Below are positions 17,895-25,663 of a DNA stretch of 49,833 nucleotides, piece by piece; within the stretch, counting starts at the first letter, position 1, and each line of letters opens with the position of its first letter. The notes beneath the pieces are model-generated. The model made no database searches and was not told the origin of the DNA. It was given only the letters and a program-made list of their open reading frames with translations. Location: assembly GCA_030157865.1 (NCBI GenBank), contig JAOATY010000033.1:87507-137339 (forward strand), given 5' to 3'. Origin of the DNA: Candidatus Nanopelagicales bacterium (GTDB taxonomy: Bacteria; Actinomycetota; Actinomycetes; S36-B12; UBA5976). Position numbers and translations under genes: made by a program.

Positions 17895-17912
17895 ATTAGT
17901 GCATGCACTAAT
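17895..17912. promoter_or_regulatory. Perfect 18-bp palindrome, probable operator between bkdA and the racemase gene
   Basis: ATTAGTGCATGCACTAAT is its own reverse complement over all 18 bases. It lies in the 140-bp intergenic region between the branched-chain operon (leftward) and the racemase–dadA–SDR genes (rightward), directly after a candidate -10. A GTGC-ATGC-AC dyad of this size is compatible with a GntR dimer, and a GntR gene closes the cluster at 20742, but the regulator is inferred. Confidence 0.6.
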
Positions 17913-17954
17913 GTATGCAGATTCGCGGGAATCTCGAACCTCATGGGGACTTAA

Positions 17955-18689
17955 ATGATCTACAAAGCCAGAGCTGGACAAGTTGCCTATGGGTACGCGA
18001 TTGGCATGCTTTGTGCCGAATGGAACATCCCATTCATTCCAGGTGATTTAAACAACGCAGGAACCTTCCCTTTTCCTGTGCGATACGAATCCGTAAATGG
18101 AGTATCTGGAGCCGACGTGCTGCGCGGTAACGGTGAAAGCTACGCCAATATCATGGTGGCCGCAGCAAAGAAACTTGAAGCCGAAGGCGTTCGCGCAATC
18201 ACAGGCAACTGTGGCTTCATGGCCTCGTTCCAAGAAGAAGTTGCGAGCCAAGTTAACATTCCCGTTTTCTTAACCAGCCTCCTGCAAATACCAATGCTCT
18301 TAAACATGTATGGCAAGGAACACCACATCGCAGTTCTGACTGCAAACTCCGCATCATTGACCGATGAACTACTTGCTGGTGCCGGCATTACAGATAGCTC
18401 GCGTTTGACTGTGCAGGGTATGGAAACTTACACACATTTCAATGATGTGATTTTGAAGGAACTGGGCACCCTTGATGAAGACAAGTTGCGTGCTGAAGTA
18501 GTTCAGGCTGCAAAAGACGTTGTGAAGCGTGATCCAAAAGTTCGAGCATTCATGTTGGAATGCAGTGACCTGCCTCCGTATAGCAAGGCAATCGAAGAAG
18601 CTACTGGCCTTCCGGTATTTGATTGGGCCAATTTCATAACTTATGTATATAACGCAACCGTTCCTCATGACTATCAAGGAATTTGCTGA
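17955..18689 (+). CDS. Aspartate/glutamate/hydantoin racemase-superfamily protein
   Basis: 244-aa protein of the two-cysteine, cofactor-free racemase superfamily. Cys86 (ITGNCGFMA) and Cys203 (MLECSDLPPYS) sit where the two catalytic cysteines of Asp/Glu/hydantoin racemases and maleate isomerases are found. No transmembrane segment or signal is seen. GGGGACTTAA precedes the ATG. It lies 35 bp upstream of a DadA-like dehydrogenase, so the likely role is converting an L-amino acid (or related acid) to the D form for oxidation. An isomerase or decarboxylase on another substrate is possible. Confidence 0.75.
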   Translation: MIYKARAGQVAYGYAIGMLCAEWNIPFIPGDLNNAGTFPFPVRYESVNGVSGADVLRGNGESYANIMVAAAKKLEAEGVRAITGNCGFMASFQEEVASQVNIPVFLTSLLQIPMLLNMYGKEHHIAVLTANSASLTDELLAGAGITDSSRLTVQGMETYTHFNDVILKELGTLDEDKLRAEVVQAAKDVVKRDPKVRAFMLECSDLPPYSKAIEEATGLPVFDWANFITYVYNATVPHDYQGIC

Positions 18690-18724
18690 AAGACTGTCGT
18701 TAGTTAAACCACAAGGAGATTCTC

Positions 18725-19984
18725 GTGCGCACAATTGTTGTTGGCGGTGGCGTAGTCGGAGTTACGACTGCGTACTACCTATTCAAAGAAGGTCATGAAG
18801 TTGTAGTCGTCGACAAAGCTTCCAAAGTTGGTGCGGAAGCAACTGCAGTCAACGCTGGCTTAATTGCACCTGGACATTGCTTTGCTTGGGCATCACCAGC
18901 TGCGCCAAAGATGCTTGTTAAATCCTTGTTCGGTGAAAAGACTTCAATTCGCGTTAAGCCAACTTTGAATCCACGTTTTCTTTGGTGGGGTCTACAGTTC
19001 ATGCGCGAGTGCACAACTGAGCGTGCCGCAATTAACACTTTGGCAAAAATGCACTTGTGTGATTACAGCCAAACCAAACTTGATGAAATTGCCTTAGCTG
19101 AAGGTATTGATTACCAAGGCGTGGACAAGGGCTTGTTGTACTTGTACCGCGATGCTGCCGAACTTGAACTCGGTATGGGCAAAATGAAGCTTCTTACTGA
19201 TAACGGTCAGAAACTTGAACAGCTAGACATGAAGGGTTTGGCTGCAGTTGACCCAGCTTTTGGCAATGCCACTGTTCAACTAGCAGGCGCAATACACGCA
19301 CCAAATGATGGCAGCGGAAACTCTGAACTTTTCACTCGCAAACTAACTGAACTTTTGATTAGCAAAGGTGTTGAATTCAAACTTGGCGTTACTGCTAAAT
19401 CCTTTGTTGCAGACGGCGATCGCATCACAGGACTACAAACCGATCAAGGTTTGATGACTGCGGATAACTACGTGCTAGCTATGGGTGTTTGGAGTCCAAA
19501 ACTTTCTCGCACAGTTGGGCAAGACCTTCCGGTTTATCCTGCCAAGGGATTCTCAATGACTTTCGACATCAAGGACAAGTCAAAGGCTCCTGAACTTGGT
19601 GGCGTTGATGAAAAGACTTTGGTTGCTTGGTCACCTATGGGAGATCAACTTCGTATGTCTTCGACTGCGCAGTTCTCCGGCTTTGATCGTTCACACAAAC
19701 CTGAAGACTTCGCAGCGATTCGCAGCACTGCAAAAGAGCTTTGGCCAGATGCCGCTGATTGGGATGGCGGTTCGATGACTGCTGGTCTACGTCCAATGAC
19801 TCCAGATGGTCCGCCAATTATTGGTAAGGGCAAGAAGCACAAGAACTTGTTCTACAACACAGGTCATGGTCACATGGGTTGGACCATGGCAAGTGGATCC
19901 AGCGCTGCAATCGTAGACATCATTGCGGGTCGGACTCCAGAAATTGAAATGGATCCATTTGTTGTTCGTACCTACCGCAAGTAG
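18725..19984 (+). CDS. dadA: DadA-like D-amino-acid dehydrogenase (FAD)
   Basis: 419-aa FAD enzyme of the DAO superfamily. The FAD-binding GGGVVGVTTAYYL lies at residues 6–18, and the DadA hallmark after it is NAGLIAPGHCFAWASPAAPK at about 43–62. The C-terminal motifs GLRPMTPDGPPIIG and FYNTGHGHMGWTMASGSS match the family. It would oxidise D-amino acids to 2-oxoacids and ammonia, feeding electrons to the respiratory chain. Start is GTG at 18725 with AAGGAGAT 4 bases upstream. The SDR gene begins 6 bp after its stop. Confidence 0.85.
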   Translation: MRTIVVGGGVVGVTTAYYLFKEGHEVVVVDKASKVGAEATAVNAGLIAPGHCFAWASPAAPKMLVKSLFGEKTSIRVKPTLNPRFLWWGLQFMRECTTERAAINTLAKMHLCDYSQTKLDEIALAEGIDYQGVDKGLLYLYRDAAELELGMGKMKLLTDNGQKLEQLDMKGLAAVDPAFGNATVQLAGAIHAPNDGSGNSELFTRKLTELLISKGVEFKLGVTAKSFVADGDRITGLQTDQGLMTADNYVLAMGVWSPKLSRTVGQDLPVYPAKGFSMTFDIKDKSKAPELGGVDEKTLVAWSPMGDQLRMSSTAQFSGFDRSHKPEDFAAIRSTAKELWPDAADWDGGSMTAGLRPMTPDGPPIIGKGKKHKNLFYNTGHGHMGWTMASGSSAAIVDIIAGRTPEIEMDPFVVRTYRK

Positions 19985-19990
19985 TTCGGT

Positions 19991-20740
19991 ATGAAAACAG
20001 CACTGATAACTGGGGGCGCAAAAGGTATTGGCTTAGCAATTAGCCAAGAACTCATGCGCGATGGTTGGAACGTTGTAATTACCGGAAGAGATGAGCATGC
20101 AATCGATTCCGCAGTTGCTGGTTTAACCACTGGACCCGGCAAAGCCGTTGGCAAAGTTATGGACGTTCGAGATCGCGCATCAATAGATGCAGTGCTGGCA
20201 GAAGTTCGTGATGAATTTGATTCACTTGATTCCTTGATCAACTGTGCTGGCGTAATCATTCGCGATGAATCTGAAGTTTTAAGTGAAGCGGACTGGGAAA
20301 CAGTTATCGATACTGATCTAAGTGGCGTATTTCGTTGCAGCCAAGCAGCCTTTGCTGATTTAGAAAAAGCCGAAGGTGCAACGATCGTTAACGTTGGATC
20401 AATAGCTGGAAGTGTTGGCATTGCAGGTCGCGCTGGTTACACCGCAGCAAAAGCTGGACTTGAAGGTTTAACTCGCACGCTTGGCTTGGAATGGGCTAAT
20501 CGCGACATTCGAGTCAATGCAGTGGCGCCAGGTTGGACTCGCACTGAAATGGTTGCGGGCGGAATCAAAGATGGCAGGCTTTCTGAAGCTGCACTTACCG
20601 CTCGGATTCCTCAAAAGAGATTAGCTGAACCACATGAAATTGCAACTGTGGTTAAGTTTTTGATGTCATCGGACTCAAGCTACATCACTGGTCAAACAAT
20701 TACGGTTGATGGCGGCATCACAATTAACGGCAATACTTAA
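19991..20740 (+). CDS. Classical short-chain dehydrogenase/reductase in the racemase–DadA unit
   Basis: 249-aa FabG-like SDR. TGGAKGIG lies at residues 7–14, the NNAG position reads NCAG (84–87), and the catalytic residues are Ser137, Tyr150 and Lys154 (GYTAAK). It ends SSYITGQTITVDGG, as usual in the family. Starting 6 bp after dadA, it may reduce the 2-oxoacid, or another keto/hydroxy intermediate, produced by the two upstream enzymes. The opposing gntR gene ends 2 bp beyond its stop. Confidence 0.88.
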   Translation: MKTALITGGAKGIGLAISQELMRDGWNVVITGRDEHAIDSAVAGLTTGPGKAVGKVMDVRDRASIDAVLAEVRDEFDSLDSLINCAGVIIRDESEVLSEADWETVIDTDLSGVFRCSQAAFADLEKAEGATIVNVGSIAGSVGIAGRAGYTAAKAGLEGLTRTLGLEWANRDIRVNAVAPGWTRTEMVAGGIKDGRLSEAALTARIPQKRLAEPHEIATVVKFLMSSDSSYITGQTITVDGGITINGNT

Positions 20741-20741
20741 A

Positions 20742-21389
20742 TTAACGAAGCTTTAATAACGTAACTTCTAGCGCATCAAACACATGCTGTTGTGCAGATG
20801 ATTCTGCTTCATCAGCGTCATGGTTCTTAATTGCCTTTAGAATCGCTGCGTGACCTTTAATTGAAAGGTTCGTTTCTTCTTTGGAGTACATCTCAGCAAT
20901 TCGATGATTAAAGAAGTGCTTGCTATTACTTCGATTAATTCGCTCTAACCGAGTGTTGCCACACGCAGTAAAGATTGCGGCATGGAATTGATCATTTAAG
21001 TCCACAATCAAATCACGATCATTTGAAGTAATCAGTGAATCTTTGTGGGCGCCGATCTTTTCAATTTCCTTGTAAGCAGCGGTTCCAGCTTTTTGAGCAG
21101 CTAAGCGAGCAGCCATACCTTCAAGTGATGCGCGGACTTCATAAATCTCAATGATTTCTTCACGAGTGTGTTCCCGGACTACATAACCACGCTTTGCTGC
21201 AACGACTAAACCTTCAGCTTCGAGAAGTTGTAGTGCTTCGCGGATTGGAGTGCGAGAGGTTTTTAGGCGCTCCGCTAAATCAACTGCAATCAATCTTTCG
21301 TTAGGGCGAATCTTGCCCTGGATGATTTCATCCCGCAGAAGTGTCAGGGCTTCAAAGGTTAATGAACCTTTGGGTGACAAATCAGTCAT
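20742..21389 (-). CDS. GntR-family transcriptional regulator (FadR/FCD subfamily)
   Basis: 215-aa regulator. The N-terminal winged helix-turn-helix spans about residues 8–72, with RLIAVDLAERLKTSRTPIRE and ALQLLEAEGLVVAAKRGYVV typical of GntR. The helical FCD ligand domain follows (EIYEVRASLEGMAARLAAQK, then metal-ligand-type Asp and His residues such as DLNDQFHAAIF and ATGCGN-like ACGNTRLERI). FCD domains sense organic or amino acids. It converges on the SDR and lies divergent to the acyl-CoA dehydrogenase, so it may control either set of genes. Confidence 0.9.
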   Translation of the reverse strand: MTDLSPKGSLTFEALTLLRDEIIQGKIRPNERLIAVDLAERLKTSRTPIREALQLLEAEGLVVAAKRGYVVREHTREEIIEIYEVRASLEGMAARLAAQKAGTAAYKEIEKIGAHKDSLITSNDRDLIVDLNDQFHAAIFTACGNTRLERINRSNSKHFFNHRIAEMYSKEETNLSIKGHAAILKAIKNHDADEAESSAQQHVFDALEVTLLKLR

Positions 21390-21414
21390 TTCGTATGAGC
21401 CCTAATAGTTGAGA

Positions 21415-21424
21415 AGTTATAACT
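21415..21424. promoter_or_regulatory. Short palindrome in the gntR / acyl-CoA dehydrogenase intergenic region
   Basis: AGTTATAACT is a 10-bp perfect palindrome in the 93-bp divergent region, 26 bp upstream of the gntR start. It may be an operator or part of a -10 region. It does not resemble the 18-bp palindrome at 17895, so a shared regulator is not supported by these two sites. Confidence 0.3.
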
Positions 21425-21482
21425 CAAAGCATAACGGAAGATAGAATTGTGAATACGAAAACTATTGTTATGGATTCCTCAC

Positions 21483-22676
21483 ATGAGCTATGAGTTTGAT
21501 CAAGACCCATCGGTTAAAGAATTCGCATTGCGAGTTCGCAACTTCATTAATTCTGAAGTGATTCCGCACGAGCCGGAACTGAATCCGAATTCACACGGCA
21601 TCAATCCAAAATTGCGCGTTGTCTTGCAAGACAAAGCTCGCGCTGCAAATGTTTTCGCACCTACAGCTCCAAAAGAATTCGGTGGACATGGATTTAATCA
21701 CGTTGCCCAAGCCGTAATTCTTGAAGAATCTGGCCGCAGCTTGTTGGGGCCAACCGCAATGAACTGTGCTGCTCCGGATGAAGGCAACATCCTGTTACTT
21801 CACAAAATTGCAACGCCAGAACAGCGTGCCAAGTACTTGGCGCCGCTATCTAAAGGTGAAATTAGATCTTCCTTTTCAATGACTGAGCCAAGTCCTGGCG
21901 CTGGCGCTGATCCAAACTTGCTTTCAACAACTGCAGAGAAAATCGCTAATGGCTGGGTTATTAATGGCAATAAGTGGTTAATTACTGGCGCTGATGGTGC
22001 AGGGTTCTCGATTGTGATGGCCAAGACTTCTGGCGGCGCAACCATGTTCTTGGTCGACGCTGACAATCCAGGCATGACGGTCGTTCGCAGCCTGGACACT
22101 CTTGATAGTGCCTTCACTGGTGGTCATGGTGTCGTGGACTTTAACAACTGTGAAGTTTCCGATGATGCCGTCCTTGGTCAAGTCGATGAAGGTTTCGTTA
22201 ATGCTCAGGTTCGTCTTGGACCTGCTCGCCTAACACATTGCATGCGTTGGTTAGGTGCTGCGCGTCGCGCACATGAAACAGCAGTGGCGTACGCCGCAGC
22301 GCGACCTATGTTTGGCACTGAATTAGCTTCCTTAGGTATGGCGCAACAAATGATTGCGGACAACGAAATTGACATTGCTGCATGCCGTGCGTTAATTCAT
22401 CGCGCTGCATGGGTTTTGGATCAAGGACTTCCAGCCCGCGCTGAAACTTCAATTGCAAAGACATTTGTTGCTGAGGCTACTTTTAGAATCGTTGATCGAT
22501 CCATGCAACTATGCGGTGCAAAGGGAACATCAAGCGAATTACCTATCGCTCAAATCTTCCGCGACATTCGTCCCTTCCGCATTTATGACGGACCTTCTGA
22601 AGTTCACCGTTGGTCAATCTCGCGTCGATCGGTTCGTCATTCACAGGCAGGCAAGTTGCCTGGAGACTGGGCGTGA
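21483..22676 (+). CDS. Acyl-CoA dehydrogenase, ACAD10/ACAD11-like
   Basis: 397-aa FAD enzyme. The signatures SFSMTEPSPGAGADP and, near the C-terminus, QLCGAKGTSSELPIAQIFRDIR with YDGPSEVHR are typical; GPSEVHRWSISR is common in the branch related to ACAD10/11. It introduces an alpha-beta double bond into acyl-CoA, or handles phosphorylated 4-hydroxyacyl-CoA in that branch. The start ATG at 21483 (MSYEFDQDPSVKEFAL) was taken over a TTG six codons upstream. The stop overlaps the APH-kinase start by GTGA, so the two proteins are translationally coupled. Confidence 0.88.
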   Translation: MSYEFDQDPSVKEFALRVRNFINSEVIPHEPELNPNSHGINPKLRVVLQDKARAANVFAPTAPKEFGGHGFNHVAQAVILEESGRSLLGPTAMNCAAPDEGNILLLHKIATPEQRAKYLAPLSKGEIRSSFSMTEPSPGAGADPNLLSTTAEKIANGWVINGNKWLITGADGAGFSIVMAKTSGGATMFLVDADNPGMTVVRSLDTLDSAFTGGHGVVDFNNCEVSDDAVLGQVDEGFVNAQVRLGPARLTHCMRWLGAARRAHETAVAYAAARPMFGTELASLGMAQQMIADNEIDIAACRALIHRAAWVLDQGLPARAETSIAKTFVAEATFRIVDRSMQLCGAKGTSSELPIAQIFRDIRPFRIYDGPSEVHRWSISRRSVRHSQAGKLPGDWA

Positions 22677-23761
22677 CAAACCAAATCTCCGATCCGCCAG
22701 GATTGCGATTAGCTCCACTTAATTCGTGGATGCAAGAAAACGTTGCCGGTTTTGATGCCAGCGGCCCAATTGATGCCATACTGCTGGCCGGTGGCCGTTC
22801 AAATGTTTCGTATCGAATTAACGATGCAAGTGGTTCCAGTTGGGTGTTACGCCGTCCGCCACTTGGTCACATCATGCCTTCAGCTCATGACATGGGTCGA
22901 GAGTTCAAAGTGCTTTCAGGTTTAAACAAGGTGTCATTTCCAACACCAACAACACGTGGGTACTGCGAAGACGAATCTGTCATCGGAGCCAAATTTATGA
23001 TGATGGATTTTGTTGATGGCCGAGTAATTGAATCAGCGAAAACTGCGCAGTCACTTTCAGCGCAGCAAGCCGGAGAAATTTCACAGGAATTAGTCGATAC
23101 CCTCGCGCGCTTACATGCCGTTGATCCAGTTGCCGCTGGATTAGATCAACTTGGTAAACCAGCTGGCTACCTGCAACGACAAGTAAAGCGTTGGGGCGAA
23201 CAGTGGCAGATTACAAAGACGCGTGAACTTCCGGAGATCGAAGCGCTACATGCCTGGCTTGAAACTGCAATTGCGAAAGTGCCCGAGTCACTTCCAACTT
23301 CAATCGTGCATGGCGATTACCGAATCGATAACGTGATTTTGGATAGTGCACAAAGTGAAATCATCGCGGTGCTCGATTGGGAAATGTCTACGCTTGGTGA
23401 TCCAATCTCCGACCTTGCAATCTCACTGGTTTATTGGAGTCAAGCAACGGACACTCTGCGTAAAAAGATTCCAGTTGCTGAAGACGTAACCAGCGGTCCA
23501 GGATTCTGGTCTCGCCAGCAAGTTCTAGATCGCTATGTCGAGCAAACCGGCCTTGATGTTTCTCACTTAGATGAATGTGTTGCGCTGGCTTGTTATAAAT
23601 TGGCGGTAATTATGGAATCAATCCATCACAGGAACTTAAGTGGCCAACAACTTGGCGCTGCTGCCGGCGAACAAAGCACTATGGGTGAAGCAACTGTGGC
23701 ATTAACTGAGCTTGGTCTTGCAGTAACTACCAGCGGAGCAATCGCAGCTCTAAATAATTAA
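22673..23761 (+). CDS. APH-type phosphotransferase coupled to the acyl-CoA dehydrogenase (LvaA/ACAD11-kinase-like)
   Basis: 362-aa kinase of the aminoglycoside-phosphotransferase fold. The ATP site includes GGRSNVSYRI (40–49) and the lysine-equivalent WVLRRPP; the catalytic loop is HGDYRIDN (213–220) and the metal motif LDWEMSTLGDP (234–244). Homologues fused to, or next to, acyl-CoA dehydrogenases phosphorylate 4-hydroxyacyl-CoA (LvaA, ACAD11). Start is GTG at 22673, overlapping the dehydrogenase stop by 4 bp with GGAG 8 bases upstream; an in-frame TTG at 22610 lies inside the dehydrogenase gene. The end overlaps the opposing DAO gene by 4 bp. Confidence 0.85.
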   Translation: MTNQISDPPGLRLAPLNSWMQENVAGFDASGPIDAILLAGGRSNVSYRINDASGSSWVLRRPPLGHIMPSAHDMGREFKVLSGLNKVSFPTPTTRGYCEDESVIGAKFMMMDFVDGRVIESAKTAQSLSAQQAGEISQELVDTLARLHAVDPVAAGLDQLGKPAGYLQRQVKRWGEQWQITKTRELPEIEALHAWLETAIAKVPESLPTSIVHGDYRIDNVILDSAQSEIIAVLDWEMSTLGDPISDLAISLVYWSQATDTLRKKIPVAEDVTSGPGFWSRQQVLDRYVEQTGLDVSHLDECVALACYKLAVIMESIHHRNLSGQQLGAAAGEQSTMGEATVALTELGLAVTTSGAIAALNN

Positions 23762-25053
23762 CCCATTACCGTGCCGGATGAATTTTCATTCAAAGCACGT
23801 TTACGGGAAAAGGTTCCTAGATTGATTTCTTGCTTTGTATGTTCAGTTCGGTAAATCACTGGATCAGCATCATGATCATGACCTGACTCAACTGCAGTAA
23901 TCAGCTCAGCCATTAATCGACCTGAAGTTGGTGCATTCTTAAACTGATTGCCACTACTACCGATTGCCATGTAGTAACCAGGCAATTCACTCTTGTCATA
24001 GATTGGCGTCCAATCTGACGAAACGTCATAAACACCAACAACTCCGCTGGCACTTGATGGCACCTTTAAATCTGGTAGCCGACGAGCCGCGCGGGTCACC
24101 TGAGCATCGAATAACTCTTGAGTGCGAACCATGTTTACATCGTCTGGATCATCTACCCACTGGAATTCGTCACACTCAGGTTCAGTGCCACCGACTAAGA
24201 ACGCATGGCCAGATTCGGGGCGTATGTAAACACCTAGATCTAGGTCTCCGATGATTGGGTTGTTATCGAATTGCTCGGGAGCAGAAACATGGTGGACTTC
24301 TTGTCGCATCGGGCGAACTGAAACTGTGAAGTCGGAACCTACTCCGGCTAAGTCATTGATTCGACTAGCCCATGGTCCAGCAACATTTACTACAACTGGG
24401 CTTTCGATTTGTTCACCATCGTTTAACTCGACGCCACAAACTCGGCCATCAGAAGTCAGAATTTCAGTAACTTCTTTTTTGAATTTGAATTCAACACCCA
24501 AGCGCATCGCAGCATTAGCTAAGTTAACTGTGGCAAGCAACGGATCATTAATGTATCCACCTTCCGGGGTGTACATCGCTTCGATTGAATCGGTAGCGTC
24601 CTCCCAGAATTCGTCATCATCAATTTTCTTCGGTGGCCAATACATTCCGGTATCAATACCAGGAACAATTTCTTGCATTCGTTTAGCGCCAACAACTTCA
24701 TGTTCAATGCCAGCTGCAGTAAACAATTCCTGCGTCAGTGGGATCGATACCACTGGAACTTTCATCATCATCACGCCGATGTTGCGAACTTCAGCAATTA
24801 CTTCATCGCTTGGCGCGTTCAAGTGTGTTCGCCAGTTCTTCCAACATTGAAAAGCTTCCCAAGAAAGAGCAACGGCATCGTATGTCGAATAGTTGAATCG
24901 AATTACAGCGCTTGATGAACTGGTTGAACCAAGACCAGGTGCTGCAGCCTTATCAACAACAATTACAGATAGACCTTTTCGGGCCAATTCATAGGCAACC
25001 GATGAACCAATTACGCCGGCCCCAATAACCACTGCATCACACTTACTTGTCAT
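23758..25053 (-). CDS. DAO-family FAD oxidoreductase (sarcosine oxidase/dimethylglycine dehydrogenase-like)
   Basis: 431-aa flavoenzyme. FAD-binding GAGVIGSSVAYELARKG lies at residues 11–27, and the STSSSSAVIRFNYST stretch is like that of SoxB-type sarcosine oxidase and related amine oxidases, where the FAD isoalloxazine packs. The C-terminus reads GVYDVSSDWTPIYDKSELPGYYMAIGSSGNQFKNAP, also family-like. It would oxidise a secondary or tertiary amine, or an amino acid. It has no folate-binding GcvT domain, so it is not the fused two-domain form. It stands alone on the minus strand. Confidence 0.85.
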   Translation of the reverse strand: MTSKCDAVVIGAGVIGSSVAYELARKGLSVIVVDKAAAPGLGSTSSSSAVIRFNYSTYDAVALSWEAFQCWKNWRTHLNAPSDEVIAEVRNIGVMMMKVPVVSIPLTQELFTAAGIEHEVVGAKRMQEIVPGIDTGMYWPPKKIDDDEFWEDATDSIEAMYTPEGGYINDPLLATVNLANAAMRLGVEFKFKKEVTEILTSDGRVCGVELNDGEQIESPVVVNVAGPWASRINDLAGVGSDFTVSVRPMRQEVHHVSAPEQFDNNPIIGDLDLGVYIRPESGHAFLVGGTEPECDEFQWVDDPDDVNMVRTQELFDAQVTRAARRLPDLKVPSSASGVVGVYDVSSDWTPIYDKSELPGYYMAIGSSGNQFKNAPTSGRLMAELITAVESGHDHDADPVIYRTEHTKQEINLGTFSRKRALNENSSGTVMG

Positions 25054-25104
25054 CTGAAAATCTCCTGAATGTCTGTTTCACATTGTTTCAGGAAATTCAC
25101 TTCA

Positions 25105-25569
25105 TTAGTTCAAAACCGCAAATACACAAACGATTAAGGTTCCAACAAACATGAAGGGGCCAAATGCAAGTCTTGATTTTCTGGTCATTTGTTTAGAAGC
25201 CAGTCCAATAACTGCAATCAGTCCAGCCAATAGAAACGAGATAAATATTGCTAGTAGCCATTCATTGGCGGAATACCAACCCACGCAAAGTCCAAGGGGA
25301 AAGGCAAACTTCACATCTCCCATGCCTAGCGATCCCTGACTTAAGAAGTAAAGAAGTAGAAATGAGGTTGTTGTCGCCACCGCAATGGCAAGGGCATTTG
25401 CCAACTGATCAAGATAAGGTCCACCCAAACTCAACACACTCATTACTGCAAGCTCTATGAGAGCGAACCACCCAACCATTTGATTAGGAAGGCGATGAGT
25501 TTTGAAATCAATTACTGATAGTCGGATGCCGAAATAGGCCATTGGAATAAATGGGAGCAAACTAAACAT
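25105..25569 (-). CDS. Small prepilin peptidase (A24 family, leader-peptidase domain only)
   Basis: 154-aa membrane protein with about five or six membrane segments. The two aspartates of type IV prepilin peptidases are Asp21 (VIDFKTHRLPN) and Asp85 (LGMGDVKF). It lacks the N-terminal methyltransferase domain, as in archaeal and TadV/CpaA-type enzymes. In actinobacteria these usually lie with tad or com pilus genes, but no pilin or secretion gene is nearby. It may process pilin-like precursors encoded elsewhere in the genome. Confidence 0.82.
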   Translation of the reverse strand: MFSLLPFIPMAYFGIRLSVIDFKTHRLPNQMVGWFALIELAVMSVLSLGGPYLDQLANALAIAVATTTSFLLLYFLSQGSLGMGDVKFAFPLGLCVGWYSANEWLLAIFISFLLAGLIAVIGLASKQMTRKSRLAFGPFMFVGTLIVCVFAVLN

Positions 25570-25608
25570 CTTTCAAAATTAATGCTTTGAAACAAGGTGC
25601 TCGAGAAT

Positions 25609-25617
25609 TTATCCACA
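25609..25617 (+). promoter_or_regulatory. Perfect DnaA-box sequence, single copy
   Basis: TTATCCACA lies in the 94-bp gap between the prepilin peptidase and the atypical SDR gene. It is isolated, so it does not suggest an origin. Confidence 0.3.
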
Positions 25618-25663
25618 GCCCTGCCCTAGACTCAGAACACTTGAATAGTTAGAGGAGATTGCT

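Noticed and set aside
24251-24850. 199-codon plus-strand open frame
   Set aside because: Exact antisense of the well-supported DAO-family gene; composition is Ser/Thr-rich and no motif was seen.
25609-25617. Replication origin at a perfect DnaA box
   Set aside because: The two perfect boxes (1680 and 25609) are 24 kb apart and single; dnaA, dnaN and AT-rich repeats are absent.
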